Assembly: GCF_000686045.1 (NCBI RefSeq)
Contig: NZ_JMLV01000002.1
Span: forward strand, 186,001-250,000
Origin: Fodinicurvata fenggangensis DSM 21160
GTDB lineage: Bacteria; Pseudomonadota; Alphaproteobacteria; Kiloniellales; DSM-21159
DNA length: 64,000 bases
Reading direction: 5' to 3'
A program made the position numbers and the translations under genes. This document shows positions 1 to 8,013 of this stretch, piece by piece. Within the stretch, counting starts at the first letter, position 1. Each line of letters begins with the position of its first letter. The notes beneath the pieces were generated by a model. The model saw only the letters and a list, made by a program, of their open reading frames with translations. It did not search any database and was not told the DNA's origin.

Positions 1-144
1 ATTGGCGATTAAAATTGACGCCGCGGCTTGTTATGCAGGCGGCTTTGCGGCAAGTTTGCCGCGCCGAATTGCATGACATGAACAGACGGTCGAAGCCCGG
101 CTTGCCCACAACCAGGGTGCCGGATTTCCGGGGAGAGACAGCGG
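1..144. other. Upstream region of lpdA, no gene seen
   Basis: The first 144 bases carry no convincing coding sequence. A short open frame running through it into lpdA has no recognisable protein content. The stretch contains GC-rich inverted segments (GCCGC/GCGGC around positions 21-63) that could end an upstream transcript, but there is no T-tract. A purine-rich GGGGAGAGA at about 130-138 is the ribosome binding site of lpdA. Since lpd commonly follows the 2-oxoglutarate or pyruvate dehydrogenase subunits, the gene to the left is probably one of those (inference). Confidence 0.4.
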
Positions 145-1545
145 ATGAGCAAGGAACAGAGCTACGACTTAGTTGTGATCGGCGGCGGGCCAGGCGGATA
201 CGTCTGTGCCATTCGGGCCGCACAACTGGGTATGAAGGTCGCATGCGTTGAAAAGCGCGAGACCCTGGGCGGCACCTGCCTCAACATCGGCTGCATTCCT
301 TCCAAGGCCCTGCTCCAGGCCTCGGAAAAGTACGAGGAGGCCAAACACGGCCTGGGCGCTTTCGGCGTGAAGGTGGACAAGCTCTCGCTCGACCTGCCCG
401 GCATGATGGGCCACAAGGACTCCGTGGTGGAGTCCAACGTGAAGGGCATCGAGTTCCTCTTCAAGAAGCACAAGATCGACTGGCTGAAGGGTACGGGTGA
501 AGTCACCGGCAAGAGTGAAGTCACGATCGACGGCAAGACCAAGGTCGAGGCCAGGAACATCGTCATCGCCACAGGCTCCGGCCACATGGACCTGCCCGGC
601 CTGGAGGTCGACGAGAAACGCATTGTTTCCTCGACCGGTGCGCTCTCGCTGTCGAAGGTGCCCAAGCACATGGTCGTGGTCGGCGGCGGCTATATCGGCC
701 TCGAGATGGGCTCGGTCTGGCAGAGGCTGGGCGCCGAGGTCACGGTCGTGGAATTCCTGGACCGCCTTGTCCCCGGCATGGACAGCGATATCTCCAAGCA
801 GTTCAAGCGCACGCTGTCCAAACAGGGCATGAAGTTCAAGCTGTCCACCAAGGTGACCGGCGCCAAGGTCAACAAGACCAACATCAAGCTTCAGGTCGAA
901 CCGGCCAAGGGTGGAGACGGCGAGGAAATCACCTGCGACAGCGTCCTGGTGGCCATCGGCCGCAAGCCCTATACGGAAGGCCTGGGGCTGGACAAGGTGG
1001 GCGTGGAACTGGACGAGCGCGGACGCGTGCGCACGGATGCCCATTACGCCACCTCGGTCGAGGGCATCTATGCCATAGGGGACGTCATCGAAGGGCCGAT
1101 GCTGGCCCACAAGGCCGAGGAAGAAGGCGTTGCCGTCGCCGAGATCCTGGCTGGCCAGAAAGGCCATGTGAACTACGAGACCGTTCCCGGCATCGTCTAT
1201 ACCTGGCCGGAAGTGGCCTCAGTCGGAAAGACCGAGGATGCACTGAAGGAAGAAGGCATCGAGTACAACGTGGGCAAGTTCCCCTTTTCCGCCAATGGGC
1301 GGGCCAGGGCGATGAACGCCACCGAGGGCTTCGTGAAGGTACTGGCTGACAAGGCCACTGACCGCCTGCTGGGCGCACACATCATTGGCCCCGATGCAGG
1401 AAGCCTGGTCCACGAGGCCGTCATCACGATGGAGTTCGGTGGTTCGGCCGAGGATCTGGCACGCGCTTTCCACGGCCATCCGACCCTGAACGAAGTGGTC
1501 AAGGAAGCAGCCATGGCCGTTCATGGACGGCAGCTGCACAGTTGA
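145..1545 (+). CDS. lpdA: Dihydrolipoyl dehydrogenase (E3)
   Basis: FAD-dependent dihydrolipoamide dehydrogenase of 466 residues, the E3 subunit that reoxidises lipoyl groups of the pyruvate/2-oxoglutarate dehydrogenase complexes or the glycine cleavage system. Visible features are the N-terminal dinucleotide fold (GGGPGGY near residue 13), the redox-active disulfide GGTCLNIGC with C45 and C50, an NAD fold near residue 180 (VVGGGYIGLEMG), the second FAD motif (YAIGDV), and the catalytic His-Glu pair H445/E450 in the C-terminal GHPTLNE segment. Length matches the family. The start is the ATG after GGGGAGAGA. It stands alone on the plus strand with a convergent pterin dehydratase six bases after its stop. 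Which complex it serves cannot be told here. Confidence 0.96.
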   Translation: MSKEQSYDLVVIGGGPGGYVCAIRAAQLGMKVACVEKRETLGGTCLNIGCIPSKALLQASEKYEEAKHGLGAFGVKVDKLSLDLPGMMGHKDSVVESNVKGIEFLFKKHKIDWLKGTGEVTGKSEVTIDGKTKVEARNIVIATGSGHMDLPGLEVDEKRIVSSTGALSLSKVPKHMVVVGGGYIGLEMGSVWQRLGAEVTVVEFLDRLVPGMDSDISKQFKRTLSKQGMKFKLSTKVTGAKVNKTNIKLQVEPAKGGDGEEITCDSVLVAIGRKPYTEGLGLDKVGVELDERGRVRTDAHYATSVEGIYAIGDVIEGPMLAHKAEEEGVAVAEILAGQKGHVNYETVPGIVYTWPEVASVGKTEDALKEEGIEYNVGKFPFSANGRARAMNATEGFVKVLADKATDRLLGAHIIGPDAGSLVHEAVITMEFGGSAEDLARAFHGHPTLNEVVKEAAMAVHGRQLHS

Positions 1546-1551
1546 TGCGCT

Positions 1552-1863
1552 TTAGCCTTCGCCCGCCGAAGTGCGCGCCGCAAAACGTTCCATTTTCTGG
1601 GCCAGCTTGATGTCCAGGTCAGTCACACCGCCGGCGTCGTGGGTTGACAGGGTGATGTCGACGCGGTTGTAAACATTGAACCACTCGGGATGGTGATCCA
1701 TCTTTTCTGCAGCCATGGCCACACGGGACATGAATCCCCAGGCCTCATTGAAAGACTTGAACCGGTAGGATTTGGCAATGGCGTCCCGTCCTTCGACTTC
1801 CTGCCAGCCTGGCAGGTCGGCAAGGGCGGACTTGCGGGCATCGTCGTGAAGTTTCTCGCGCAT
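1552..1863 (-). CDS. phhB: 4a-hydroxytetrahydrobiopterin dehydratase (PCD/DCoH)
   Basis: A 103-residue protein of the pterin-4a-carbinolamine dehydratase family, which dehydrates 4a-hydroxy-tetrahydropterin to the quinonoid dihydropterin after aromatic amino acid hydroxylation. The family signature is clear: the [11 protein letters not shown] helix followed by [13 protein letters not shown], containing the active-site His pair and the later His in [11 protein letters not shown]. Full family length. No phenylalanine hydroxylase gene is present in the window, so it may act in a different pterin process, for example with the molybdopterin-related PCD proteins. It is transcribed towards lpdA and diverges from the zincin gene on the right, with 77 bases between. 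Confidence 0.9.
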   Translation of the reverse strand: MREKLHDDARKSALADLPGWQEVEGRDAIAKSYRFKSFNEAWGFMSRVAMAAEKMDHHPEWFNVYNRVDITLSTHDAGGVTDLDIKLAQKMERFAARTSAGEG

Positions 1864-1940
1864 GGTGTCTGCCTGCTTCCTTTGTTTCTCGACAAAGTTC
1901 AGGTGGCGGTGCCAAGCTCTCCGGTCAAGGAACGGTTTTT

Positions 1941-2375
1941 ATGCTCTTGAAGAGACAGTTAATGAGCCAGTCTGAACTACTGCACAGCTTCGGCGCACCG
2001 CCCAGCCTTCCGGACATGGAGGGCATGGCCAGGGAGGCTCTGATGGCCATTCCCCTGGAACTGCGGCGCTTTACCGGAGATGTCGCCATTCGGGTCGAGG
2101 ATTTTCCGGATGAACAGGTTCTGGAGGCCATGGACCTGGAATCGCCCTTCGACCTGCTGGGACTCTATCAGGGTGTGGACCTGACGCGGCGTGGCTTCAG
2201 CGAACAGCCGGAAGATCTCGACATGATCTTCCTCTATCGCCGTCCCATACTGGATTACTGGTGCGAAAGCGAGGAAGACCTGACCCGTATCGTGCGTCAT
2301 GTCCTGATCCATGAAATTGGCCATCACTTCGGTCTTTCAGACGAGGACATGGAACGCATAGAACAGTCACCCTGA
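1941..2375 (+). CDS. Metallopeptidase family (small zincin) protein
   Basis: A 144-residue member of the small bacterial metallopeptidase (zincin-like, DUF1025-type) family. The zinc site HEIGH is visible at residues 124-128, followed by H129 and FGLSD, which gives the extended HExxHxxG-like pattern. Upstream lies the typical acidic segment DFPDEQVLEAMDLESPFDLLGLYQGV. Two starts are possible. ATG at 1941 has an AAGGAA ribosome site eight bases upstream and is preferred. ATG at 1962 (137 residues) has only a weak AAGAGA. No signal peptide is seen, so it is probably cytoplasmic. The substrate is unknown for the family. It stands between phhB and the acyl-ligase fusion. Confidence 0.85.
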   Translation: MLLKRQLMSQSELLHSFGAPPSLPDMEGMAREALMAIPLELRRFTGDVAIRVEDFPDEQVLEAMDLESPFDLLGLYQGVDLTRRGFSEQPEDLDMIFLYRRPILDYWCESEEDLTRIVRHVLIHEIGHHFGLSDEDMERIEQSP

Positions 2376-2505
2376 GCGCAATGGCAGGGCCTGGACTCCC
2401 CTTGGAGCCTCGGCTGCCTGGTCCGCGACGCAGATCTCGAAGCTGCGGGACTGCACGGCAGGGTGAAAATCAGTTAGACCCGTCCTGAAACAGCTTCGAG
2501 GATTC

Positions 2506-5199
2506 ATGGCGACACCCTCCAACACGACCCTTGGCCCAGGAGAAGCGGAAAGCCTGCGCGACCTCGTGTCCAGGCTGCCCGCACATGGCGGCCGCACCGC
2601 GATCGCATCGGTGCAGGGCGACTCCGTTGCCAGCATCAGCTACGCCGATCTGGGAGGACAAGCCGAAACGCTGGCCCGGGCTTTGCTGGCGGAAGGACTG
2701 GGTGCCGGCGATCACGTACTGCTGTTCGGCCCCAATTCCATCGACTGGGCGGTGGTGCGCCTGGCGCTGGCCTGCCTTGGCGCCGTCACGGTCGCCCTGG
2801 ACGACCTGACAAGCGATGCCGAGCTGGAGGTTCTGGTCCCCGATTCCGGTGCCAAGGCCGCTTTCCTTGCCGAAGGCCACCTGGAGCGGGTCCGCGGGGT
2901 TGCCGAACGACAGGGGCTCGACCTCAAGCTCTATCGCCTGGACGGAAGCGGAGTTGGACCGGACAGTCCCCCGCACTGGCAGGACCTGCAGTCAGGCTCC
3001 AGCAGCGCCTTGCCGCCACTGGACCCTCACGACCCGCAGATGCTGGTCTATACCTCGGGCACCACAGGAACGCCCAAGAGCTTCTACCTCAGCCACGCCA
3101 ACCTTCTGCACAACGTCCATGCCCTTCTGGAACAGCGGGTTGTCGCCCCGCGCGACCGGGTCCTGCTGCCCTTGCCGCTGCATCATGTCTTTCCCCTGAC
3201 CATCGGACTGGTAACGGCCCTGGCCGGAGGCAGCACTCTGGTCCTGCCAGAAGGTGTGTCGGGACAGCAGATCATGACCGCACTGCGCATCGGGCGCGTC
3301 AGTGCGGTGGTCGGCGTGCCGAAACTCTATGCAGCGCTCTACTCCGGAATCCGCAGTCGTGTTGACTCGGCCGGCCTGCCCGCGCGCCTGATGTTCCGCC
3401 TTCTGTTCTCACTCTCCTATGCTTTGCGCCGCTATGCCGGCCTGCGCATCGGGCGGCAGTTGTTCCGTGGCCTGCATCGGCGACTGGCGCCCAATCTCTG
3501 GCTCCTGGCGTCCGGCGGGGCCCGCTTCGAGCCGGACCTGATTTGGAACCTGGAAACCCTGGGCTGGGACACCCGCAGCGGCTGGGGCCTGGCGGAAAGC
3601 TCTTCGATCCTGACCAATAACGGCGGGGGCCGGCATAAGAAGATCGGCACGGAAGGGCGCGTCCTGAAGGGCATGCAACTGCGTGTCGCGGAGCCTGACG
3701 AACAGAGCGTTGGTGAGTTGCAGGCGCGCGGACCCTCCCTGTTCCAGGGATATCGCAATCACGACCAGGCCAATGCCGAAGCCTTCACCGAGGATGGCTG
3801 GTTCCGGACCGGAGATCTGGGCCACATCGACAGCCAGGGCTTTGTCACCATCCAGGGCCGGGTCAAGGAGATGATTGTCCTGGGAGGCGGCAAGAACGTC
3901 TTTCCCGAGGAAGTCGAGAAGGTCTATGCCCAGCACTCCGCCATCGAGGAGATCGCGATTCTGGAGCAGAACGATTCCCTGGTCGCCCTGGTGGTGCCCA
4001 ACCAGGCAGAAATCGGACGCGGCAATAACCTTCAGGTCGATCAGGTTATCCGCATCGCGCTCAGTGAACAGGGTCAGGGCCTTGCGCCCTATCAACGTCC
4101 AACAGGCTTTGCCATCAGCCGCGAAGCCCTGCCGCGCACCCGGCTTGGGAAGTACCAGCGCTTCAAGTTGCCCGAACTCTACCGGAAGGCCCGCGCCGGC
4201 ATTACCGTGCGCTCCGACTCGGCGCTCGACGAAGCGGATCGGGCCCTGCTCGACAGCCCGCCTGCCGGCGAGATCTTCAGCTACCTGAAGTCCCGCTACC
4301 CGGATCGGCCCGTGGATCTGGATGCCTCCCTGCAACTAGACCTGGGCATCGATTCCCTGGAATGGGTGACACTGGCGCTCGAACTGGAACGCCGCTTCGG
4401 TTTCCAACTGTCCGACGAGGAAGCCGGCCAGATTGGCAGCCTGCGCGAACTGCTGCAGAAAAGCCTGCAGGAGGCCACCAGCGAGAGCGGGGATGAAAAG
4501 CCGCGCGAAATGCTCGCGCCGCTGTCCGAAGAAGAGCGCCGTTGGCTGGCGCCACGCCGCACCTACGAACACGCCCTCGGCACCGGTGTCTACGTGCTCG
4601 ACTGGCTGCTGATGCGCGGCCTTTTCCGACTGACGGTGCGTGGCGAGGAACACCTGCCTCCTGTCGGCCAGGGGCCAACCATCTACATTGCCAACCACGT
4701 CAGCGACCTGGACCCCCTGGCCCTCTCCGCGGCCCTGGGGTACCGTCGGCTGTCCCATGCCTGGTGGAGCGGAGATCAGGGACGTTTGTTCAGCAGTCGC
4801 GCCGGTCGTCTTCTGGCCCGTTCGGCACGCATGTTCCCCGTCGATGAGCGGCGGCCCACTTCGGCCCTGTCCTTTGCCCTGGAGGTCCTGAAACGTGGCG
4901 AGTCGGTTATCTGGTTCCCGGAGTCATGGCGGTCTCCCGACGGAGAACTGCAGAAGTTCCTGCCAGGTATTGGCCATCTGGTCCTGAACGCACCCAAGGA
5001 GGTCCAGGTTGTTCCGGCCCGCCTGGCCGGGACCTTCGAGGCCATGCCACGCACCCGTCGGTGGCCCCGCCTCAAGGCGCTTCGGGTCAGCTTCGGCACG
5101 CCCATTGCCCGCGAACGCCTCGCCCAGGCGGAAACGCCTGAGGCCATGGCGGAGCTGCTGCGCGGCGAGATGGCCATCCTGCCGAAAAAACGACGCTGA
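2506..5199 (+). CDS. AMP-dependent acyl ligase / acyl carrier / PlsC acyltransferase fusion
   Basis: An 897-residue three-part protein. Residues about 15-560 form an adenylate-forming (AMP-binding) domain with TSGTTGTPKS at 183-192 and a late KEMIVLGGGKNVFPEE segment. Residues about 580-650 are an acyl-carrier domain with LGIDSLEW, where S617 is the expected phosphopantetheine attachment site. Residues about 690-897 are a PlsC/LPLAT acyltransferase with the HX4D motif at H731-D736 (NHVSDLD) and a FPESWRSPDG block replacing the usual EGTRS. The likely role is to activate a fatty acid, load it on the built-in carrier and pass it to a lysophospholipid or other acceptor. E. coli Aas has acyltransferase and ligase in the opposite order and no carrier. 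ATG follows GAGGATTC. Acceptor unknown. Confidence 0.88.
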   Translation: MATPSNTTLGPGEAESLRDLVSRLPAHGGRTAIASVQGDSVASISYADLGGQAETLARALLAEGLGAGDHVLLFGPNSIDWAVVRLALACLGAVTVALDDLTSDAELEVLVPDSGAKAAFLAEGHLERVRGVAERQGLDLKLYRLDGSGVGPDSPPHWQDLQSGSSSALPPLDPHDPQMLVYTSGTTGTPKSFYLSHANLLHNVHALLEQRVVAPRDRVLLPLPLHHVFPLTIGLVTALAGGSTLVLPEGVSGQQIMTALRIGRVSAVVGVPKLYAALYSGIRSRVDSAGLPARLMFRLLFSLSYALRRYAGLRIGRQLFRGLHRRLAPNLWLLASGGARFEPDLIWNLETLGWDTRSGWGLAESSSILTNNGGGRHKKIGTEGRVLKGMQLRVAEPDEQSVGELQARGPSLFQGYRNHDQANAEAFTEDGWFRTGDLGHIDSQGFVTIQGRVKEMIVLGGGKNVFPEEVEKVYAQHSAIEEIAILEQNDSLVALVVPNQAEIGRGNNLQVDQVIRIALSEQGQGLAPYQRPTGFAISREALPRTRLGKYQRFKLPELYRKARAGITVRSDSALDEADRALLDSPPAGEIFSYLKSRYPDRPVDLDASLQLDLGIDSLEWVTLALELERRFGFQLSDEEAGQIGSLRELLQKSLQEATSESGDEKPREMLAPLSEEERRWLAPRRTYEHALGTGVYVLDWLLMRGLFRLTVRGEEHLPPVGQGPTIYIANHVSDLDPLALSAALGYRRLSHAWWSGDQGRLFSSRAGRLLARSARMFPVDERRPTSALSFALEVLKRGESVIWFPESWRSPDGELQKFLPGIGHLVLNAPKEVQVVPARLAGTFEAMPRTRRWPRLKALRVSFGTPIARERLAQAETPEAMAELLRGEMAILPKKRR

Positions 5200-5287
5200 A
5201 TACGCTTCAAGCGGAGTTCGCTCGAATTTGGCTCGACGTCGATCCAAACAGTCTTTACAGCAGGCCGGAACCTGAAGGAGGGCAGTG

Positions 5288-6709
5288 ATGACCGATACGA
5301 CGCGTACGCTCGTCAATTTCAACGGCCGGATCGTCATGATCGGATTCGGCTCGATCGGCCAGGGTGTCCTGCCCCTGCTGCGCCGCCATATCGGCCTGGC
5401 GCCTGAGAACATTGTCATCATAAATCCCGATCCAGGACCCGAGCCAATCGCAGCGGAATACGACGCCGCCTACATTGCGGAGGGGCTTACCATCGACAAT
5501 TACCGGGAATTGCTGAGCCGCTACCTGCGCGCTGGGGATTTCCTGCTCAATCTCTCCGTGGATGTCTCCTCGGTGGACCTGGTCCGCTATGCCCACGAGG
5601 TCGGAGCCCTCTATCTGGATACCTGCATCGAGCCTTGGCTCGGATCCTACGTCGACGACAATCTGACACCCTCACAGCGGTCCAACTACGCGCTGCGTGA
5701 GGAGATGTTGGCCACCCGGCGTGAACTGGGCGATGGCCCGGCAGCCGTCATCACGCATGGTGCCAATCCCGGCCTGGTCAATCACTTCGTGAAGGTCGCG
5801 CTTCAGGATATCGCCAGGGACCTCGGCCATCCCCTGCCAGAGGGCCAGGGCCAAAAGGACTGGAGCCGGCTGGCCCGCGACCTGGGGGTGTGCACCATCC
5901 ACATTGCCGAACGCGACACGCAGCGCAGCCGCACGCCCAAGGATGTGGATGAATTCATCAACACCTGGTCCATCGACGGCTTCTACAGCGAGGGCCTGCA
6001 ACCAGCAGAGCTGGGCTGGGGCACGCACGAGAAGGCCCTTCCGGCCGACGGCGCGCGGCATGGCTTCGGCGCCGACGCGGCGATCTACCTCGAGCGGCCT
6101 GGTGCCGCCACCCAGGTGCGGACCTGGACGCCGCAGGCTGGACCAATACATGGCTTTCTCATTACCCACAACGAATCCATCTCGCTGCCCGATTACCTGA
6201 CCTGTCACGAGCACGGCCAGGTCGCCTACCGCCCCACGGTTCATTATGCCTACCACCCCTGTGACAGCGCGGTGCTCAGCCTCCACGAACTGGCCGGGCG
6301 CGGCTGGGAGATGCAGTCCCGCAAGCGACTGATCGTCGAGGAGGTGATCGACGGCATGGATGAACTGGGCGTCCTGCTGGCCGGACATGACAGGAACGCC
6401 TACTGGTATGGCTCGCAGTTAACAATTGAGGAAGCACGCCAGCTCGCACCGCATAACAATGCCACCTCACTGCAGGTGACCGTTGCGGTCCTAGCCGGCC
6501 TGGTCTGGGCCATCGAGAATCCCGCTGCCGGCATCGTGGAGCCCGAGGAACTCGACCATGAGCGGATTCTGGAAATCTCCGAACCCTACCTGGGCCGGGT
6601 GACCGGTGCCTACACCGACTGGACCCCTCTGACCGGGCGCGGAACCTTGTTCCGGGAGGACCTGGACCTGGACGACCCCTGGCAGTTCCACAACGTCCGT
6701 GTTGTCTGA
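5288..6709 (+). CDS. hss: Homospermidine synthase
   Basis: A 473-residue NAD-dependent homospermidine synthase, which joins putrescine-derived aminobutyl groups to make sym-homospermidine, a common alphaproteobacterial polyamine. The N-terminus has the saccharopine-dehydrogenase-type nucleotide fold (VMIGFGSIGQGVLPLL near residue 17). The family blocks LDTCIEPW, THGANPGLVNHFVK, ERDTQ and HPCDSAVLSLHEL follow. Length is as expected. The chosen start is ATG 5288 after AAGGAGGGCAGTG, and a GTG directly in front gives one extra residue. No other polyamine gene adjoins it: the preceding acyl ligase is 88 bases upstream and the following gene is of unknown function. Confidence 0.93.
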   Translation: MTDTTRTLVNFNGRIVMIGFGSIGQGVLPLLRRHIGLAPENIVIINPDPGPEPIAAEYDAAYIAEGLTIDNYRELLSRYLRAGDFLLNLSVDVSSVDLVRYAHEVGALYLDTCIEPWLGSYVDDNLTPSQRSNYALREEMLATRRELGDGPAAVITHGANPGLVNHFVKVALQDIARDLGHPLPEGQGQKDWSRLARDLGVCTIHIAERDTQRSRTPKDVDEFINTWSIDGFYSEGLQPAELGWGTHEKALPADGARHGFGADAAIYLERPGAATQVRTWTPQAGPIHGFLITHNESISLPDYLTCHEHGQVAYRPTVHYAYHPCDSAVLSLHELAGRGWEMQSRKRLIVEEVIDGMDELGVLLAGHDRNAYWYGSQLTIEEARQLAPHNNATSLQVTVAVLAGLVWAIENPAAGIVEPEELDHERILEISEPYLGRVTGAYTDWTPLTGRGTLFREDLDLDDPWQFHNVRVV

Positions 6710-6872
6710 GAGAACCCATTTTCAGCAGGACAGAATTTCCCGTGCTTCCCCGGCACCGGGAAAAAGATGCCGAGGGGACGCCGCTGCCCTGAAAACCTCT
6801 CAGGCAAGTTCTTGATTCTTCTTATGATTAATCCGAACCCGGAATTGGCATCGCTCTTGCTTCCAGGGTGGT

Positions 6873-7967
6873 ATGAGCATGGGAATCGAAAGCCAGAACC
6901 ACATACGCCAGAACGAGCAGGGCCCGCGCAACTACGGCGCCTACTCCGAAGGTGCGCATCGCCCCGGGGAAATGAAGGTCCCCGAGCATGATGACCTGAG
7001 CTTCTGGGACGTCCTGGATGTCGTCAATCCGCTGCAGCACATTCCTGGCGTCAACATGGCCTATCGCGCCATCACCGGCGACCAGATGGAGGCCCCGGCA
7101 CGGATTCTGGGCGGCATGCTCTATGGCGGCCCGACCGGCTTCGTCTCTGCCATTGCCAACAGCCTGCTGGAAGAAGGCACCGGTCGTGACCTGGGGGAAA
7201 CCGTGATCGCCCAGGTGTTCGGAGAGGATGCGGCTCCGATTGATGCCGGTGGACAGCAGTACGCCGCCGGCGAGCCAGTTGAACGCAGCGCAGCCGCCGA
7301 GCAGGCACCGGCACAGATGACCCAGAGCAATGATACCGCCCGCCAGTCGAGCGAAAGCACGCAGGCCGCCCCGTCCACAGGATCAGGGTCGGCGGAATTG
7401 ACGGGCATGGATGCCTTGCGCGCCTTTGCCTCCGACCAGCAGGGCGCGCCGAACCCGGCCCAGCAAAGCTCGTCGATACCGGAGGATGAAACGGACGGCG
7501 ACTATTATGCGCTGAACCCGTCAGCGACACTGCCGACAACAGCCGCCACGACATCCAATCCGGCAGACGGCGGCCGTCCTGGCGAGCTCCAGCAGGCCCA
7601 GGCGCCCCTGTCCGCCCCTGCGAGCCGGAACGCCAGCGGCCCTCCACCAGCGGACAGCTTCATGCCCCTGGATAAAGGCAGCCTGCGCGGCCGCACTGCA
7701 GCCTCGGCCGAACGCGCTCCACTTCCCGAAAGTGTAAGCGGTCCCGCGGCCGATCAGCAGATGTCGGCTGGCTCCATGCAGGGAGGAGAGAAGATGGGTC
7801 TGCCCGGATCTGCCATGAACGTAATGCCCGGGGAACCCAGGGATGAAAGCCGTCCGGCGCCCGCCGCCCCTGGCCTGTCGGACTCTGGCGGGGCGGGGAC
7901 AGGTGGCAACGTAGCCGAACAGATGAAAGCGGCCCTACTGAAATACCAGGCTCTACAGGACGACTGA
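6873..7967 (+). CDS. Conserved hypothetical protein with long disordered tail
   Basis: A 364-residue protein I cannot assign to a function. Residues about 45-120 are a compact, hydrophobic, glycine-rich block (DVVNPLQHIPGVNMAYRAIT, then ARILGGMLYGGPTGF and a LLEEGTG segment). From memory this kind of block recurs in uncharacterised alphaproteobacterial proteins. Residues about 125-350 are low in complexity and rich in Ala, Gln, Ser, Pro and Gly with almost no aromatic residues, so probably disordered. The last 20 residues (EQMKAALLKYQALQDD) look like a short amphipathic helix. No signal peptide and no clear membrane span. Start ATG 6873 has only a weak GGGTGG upstream; ATG 6879 is an alternative. 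The convergent gdhB ends 46 bases downstream. Confidence 0.7.
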   Translation: MSMGIESQNHIRQNEQGPRNYGAYSEGAHRPGEMKVPEHDDLSFWDVLDVVNPLQHIPGVNMAYRAITGDQMEAPARILGGMLYGGPTGFVSAIANSLLEEGTGRDLGETVIAQVFGEDAAPIDAGGQQYAAGEPVERSAAAEQAPAQMTQSNDTARQSSESTQAAPSTGSGSAELTGMDALRAFASDQQGAPNPAQQSSSIPEDETDGDYYALNPSATLPTTAATTSNPADGGRPGELQQAQAPLSAPASRNASGPPPADSFMPLDKGSLRGRTAASAERAPLPESVSGPAADQQMSAGSMQGGEKMGLPGSAMNVMPGEPRDESRPAPAAPGLSDSGGAGTGGNVAEQMKAALLKYQALQDD

Positions 7968-8013
7968 TTCCCTGATTTGCCACAGCATCTCCCGCGCCCG
8001 GCAGATCTCCATC

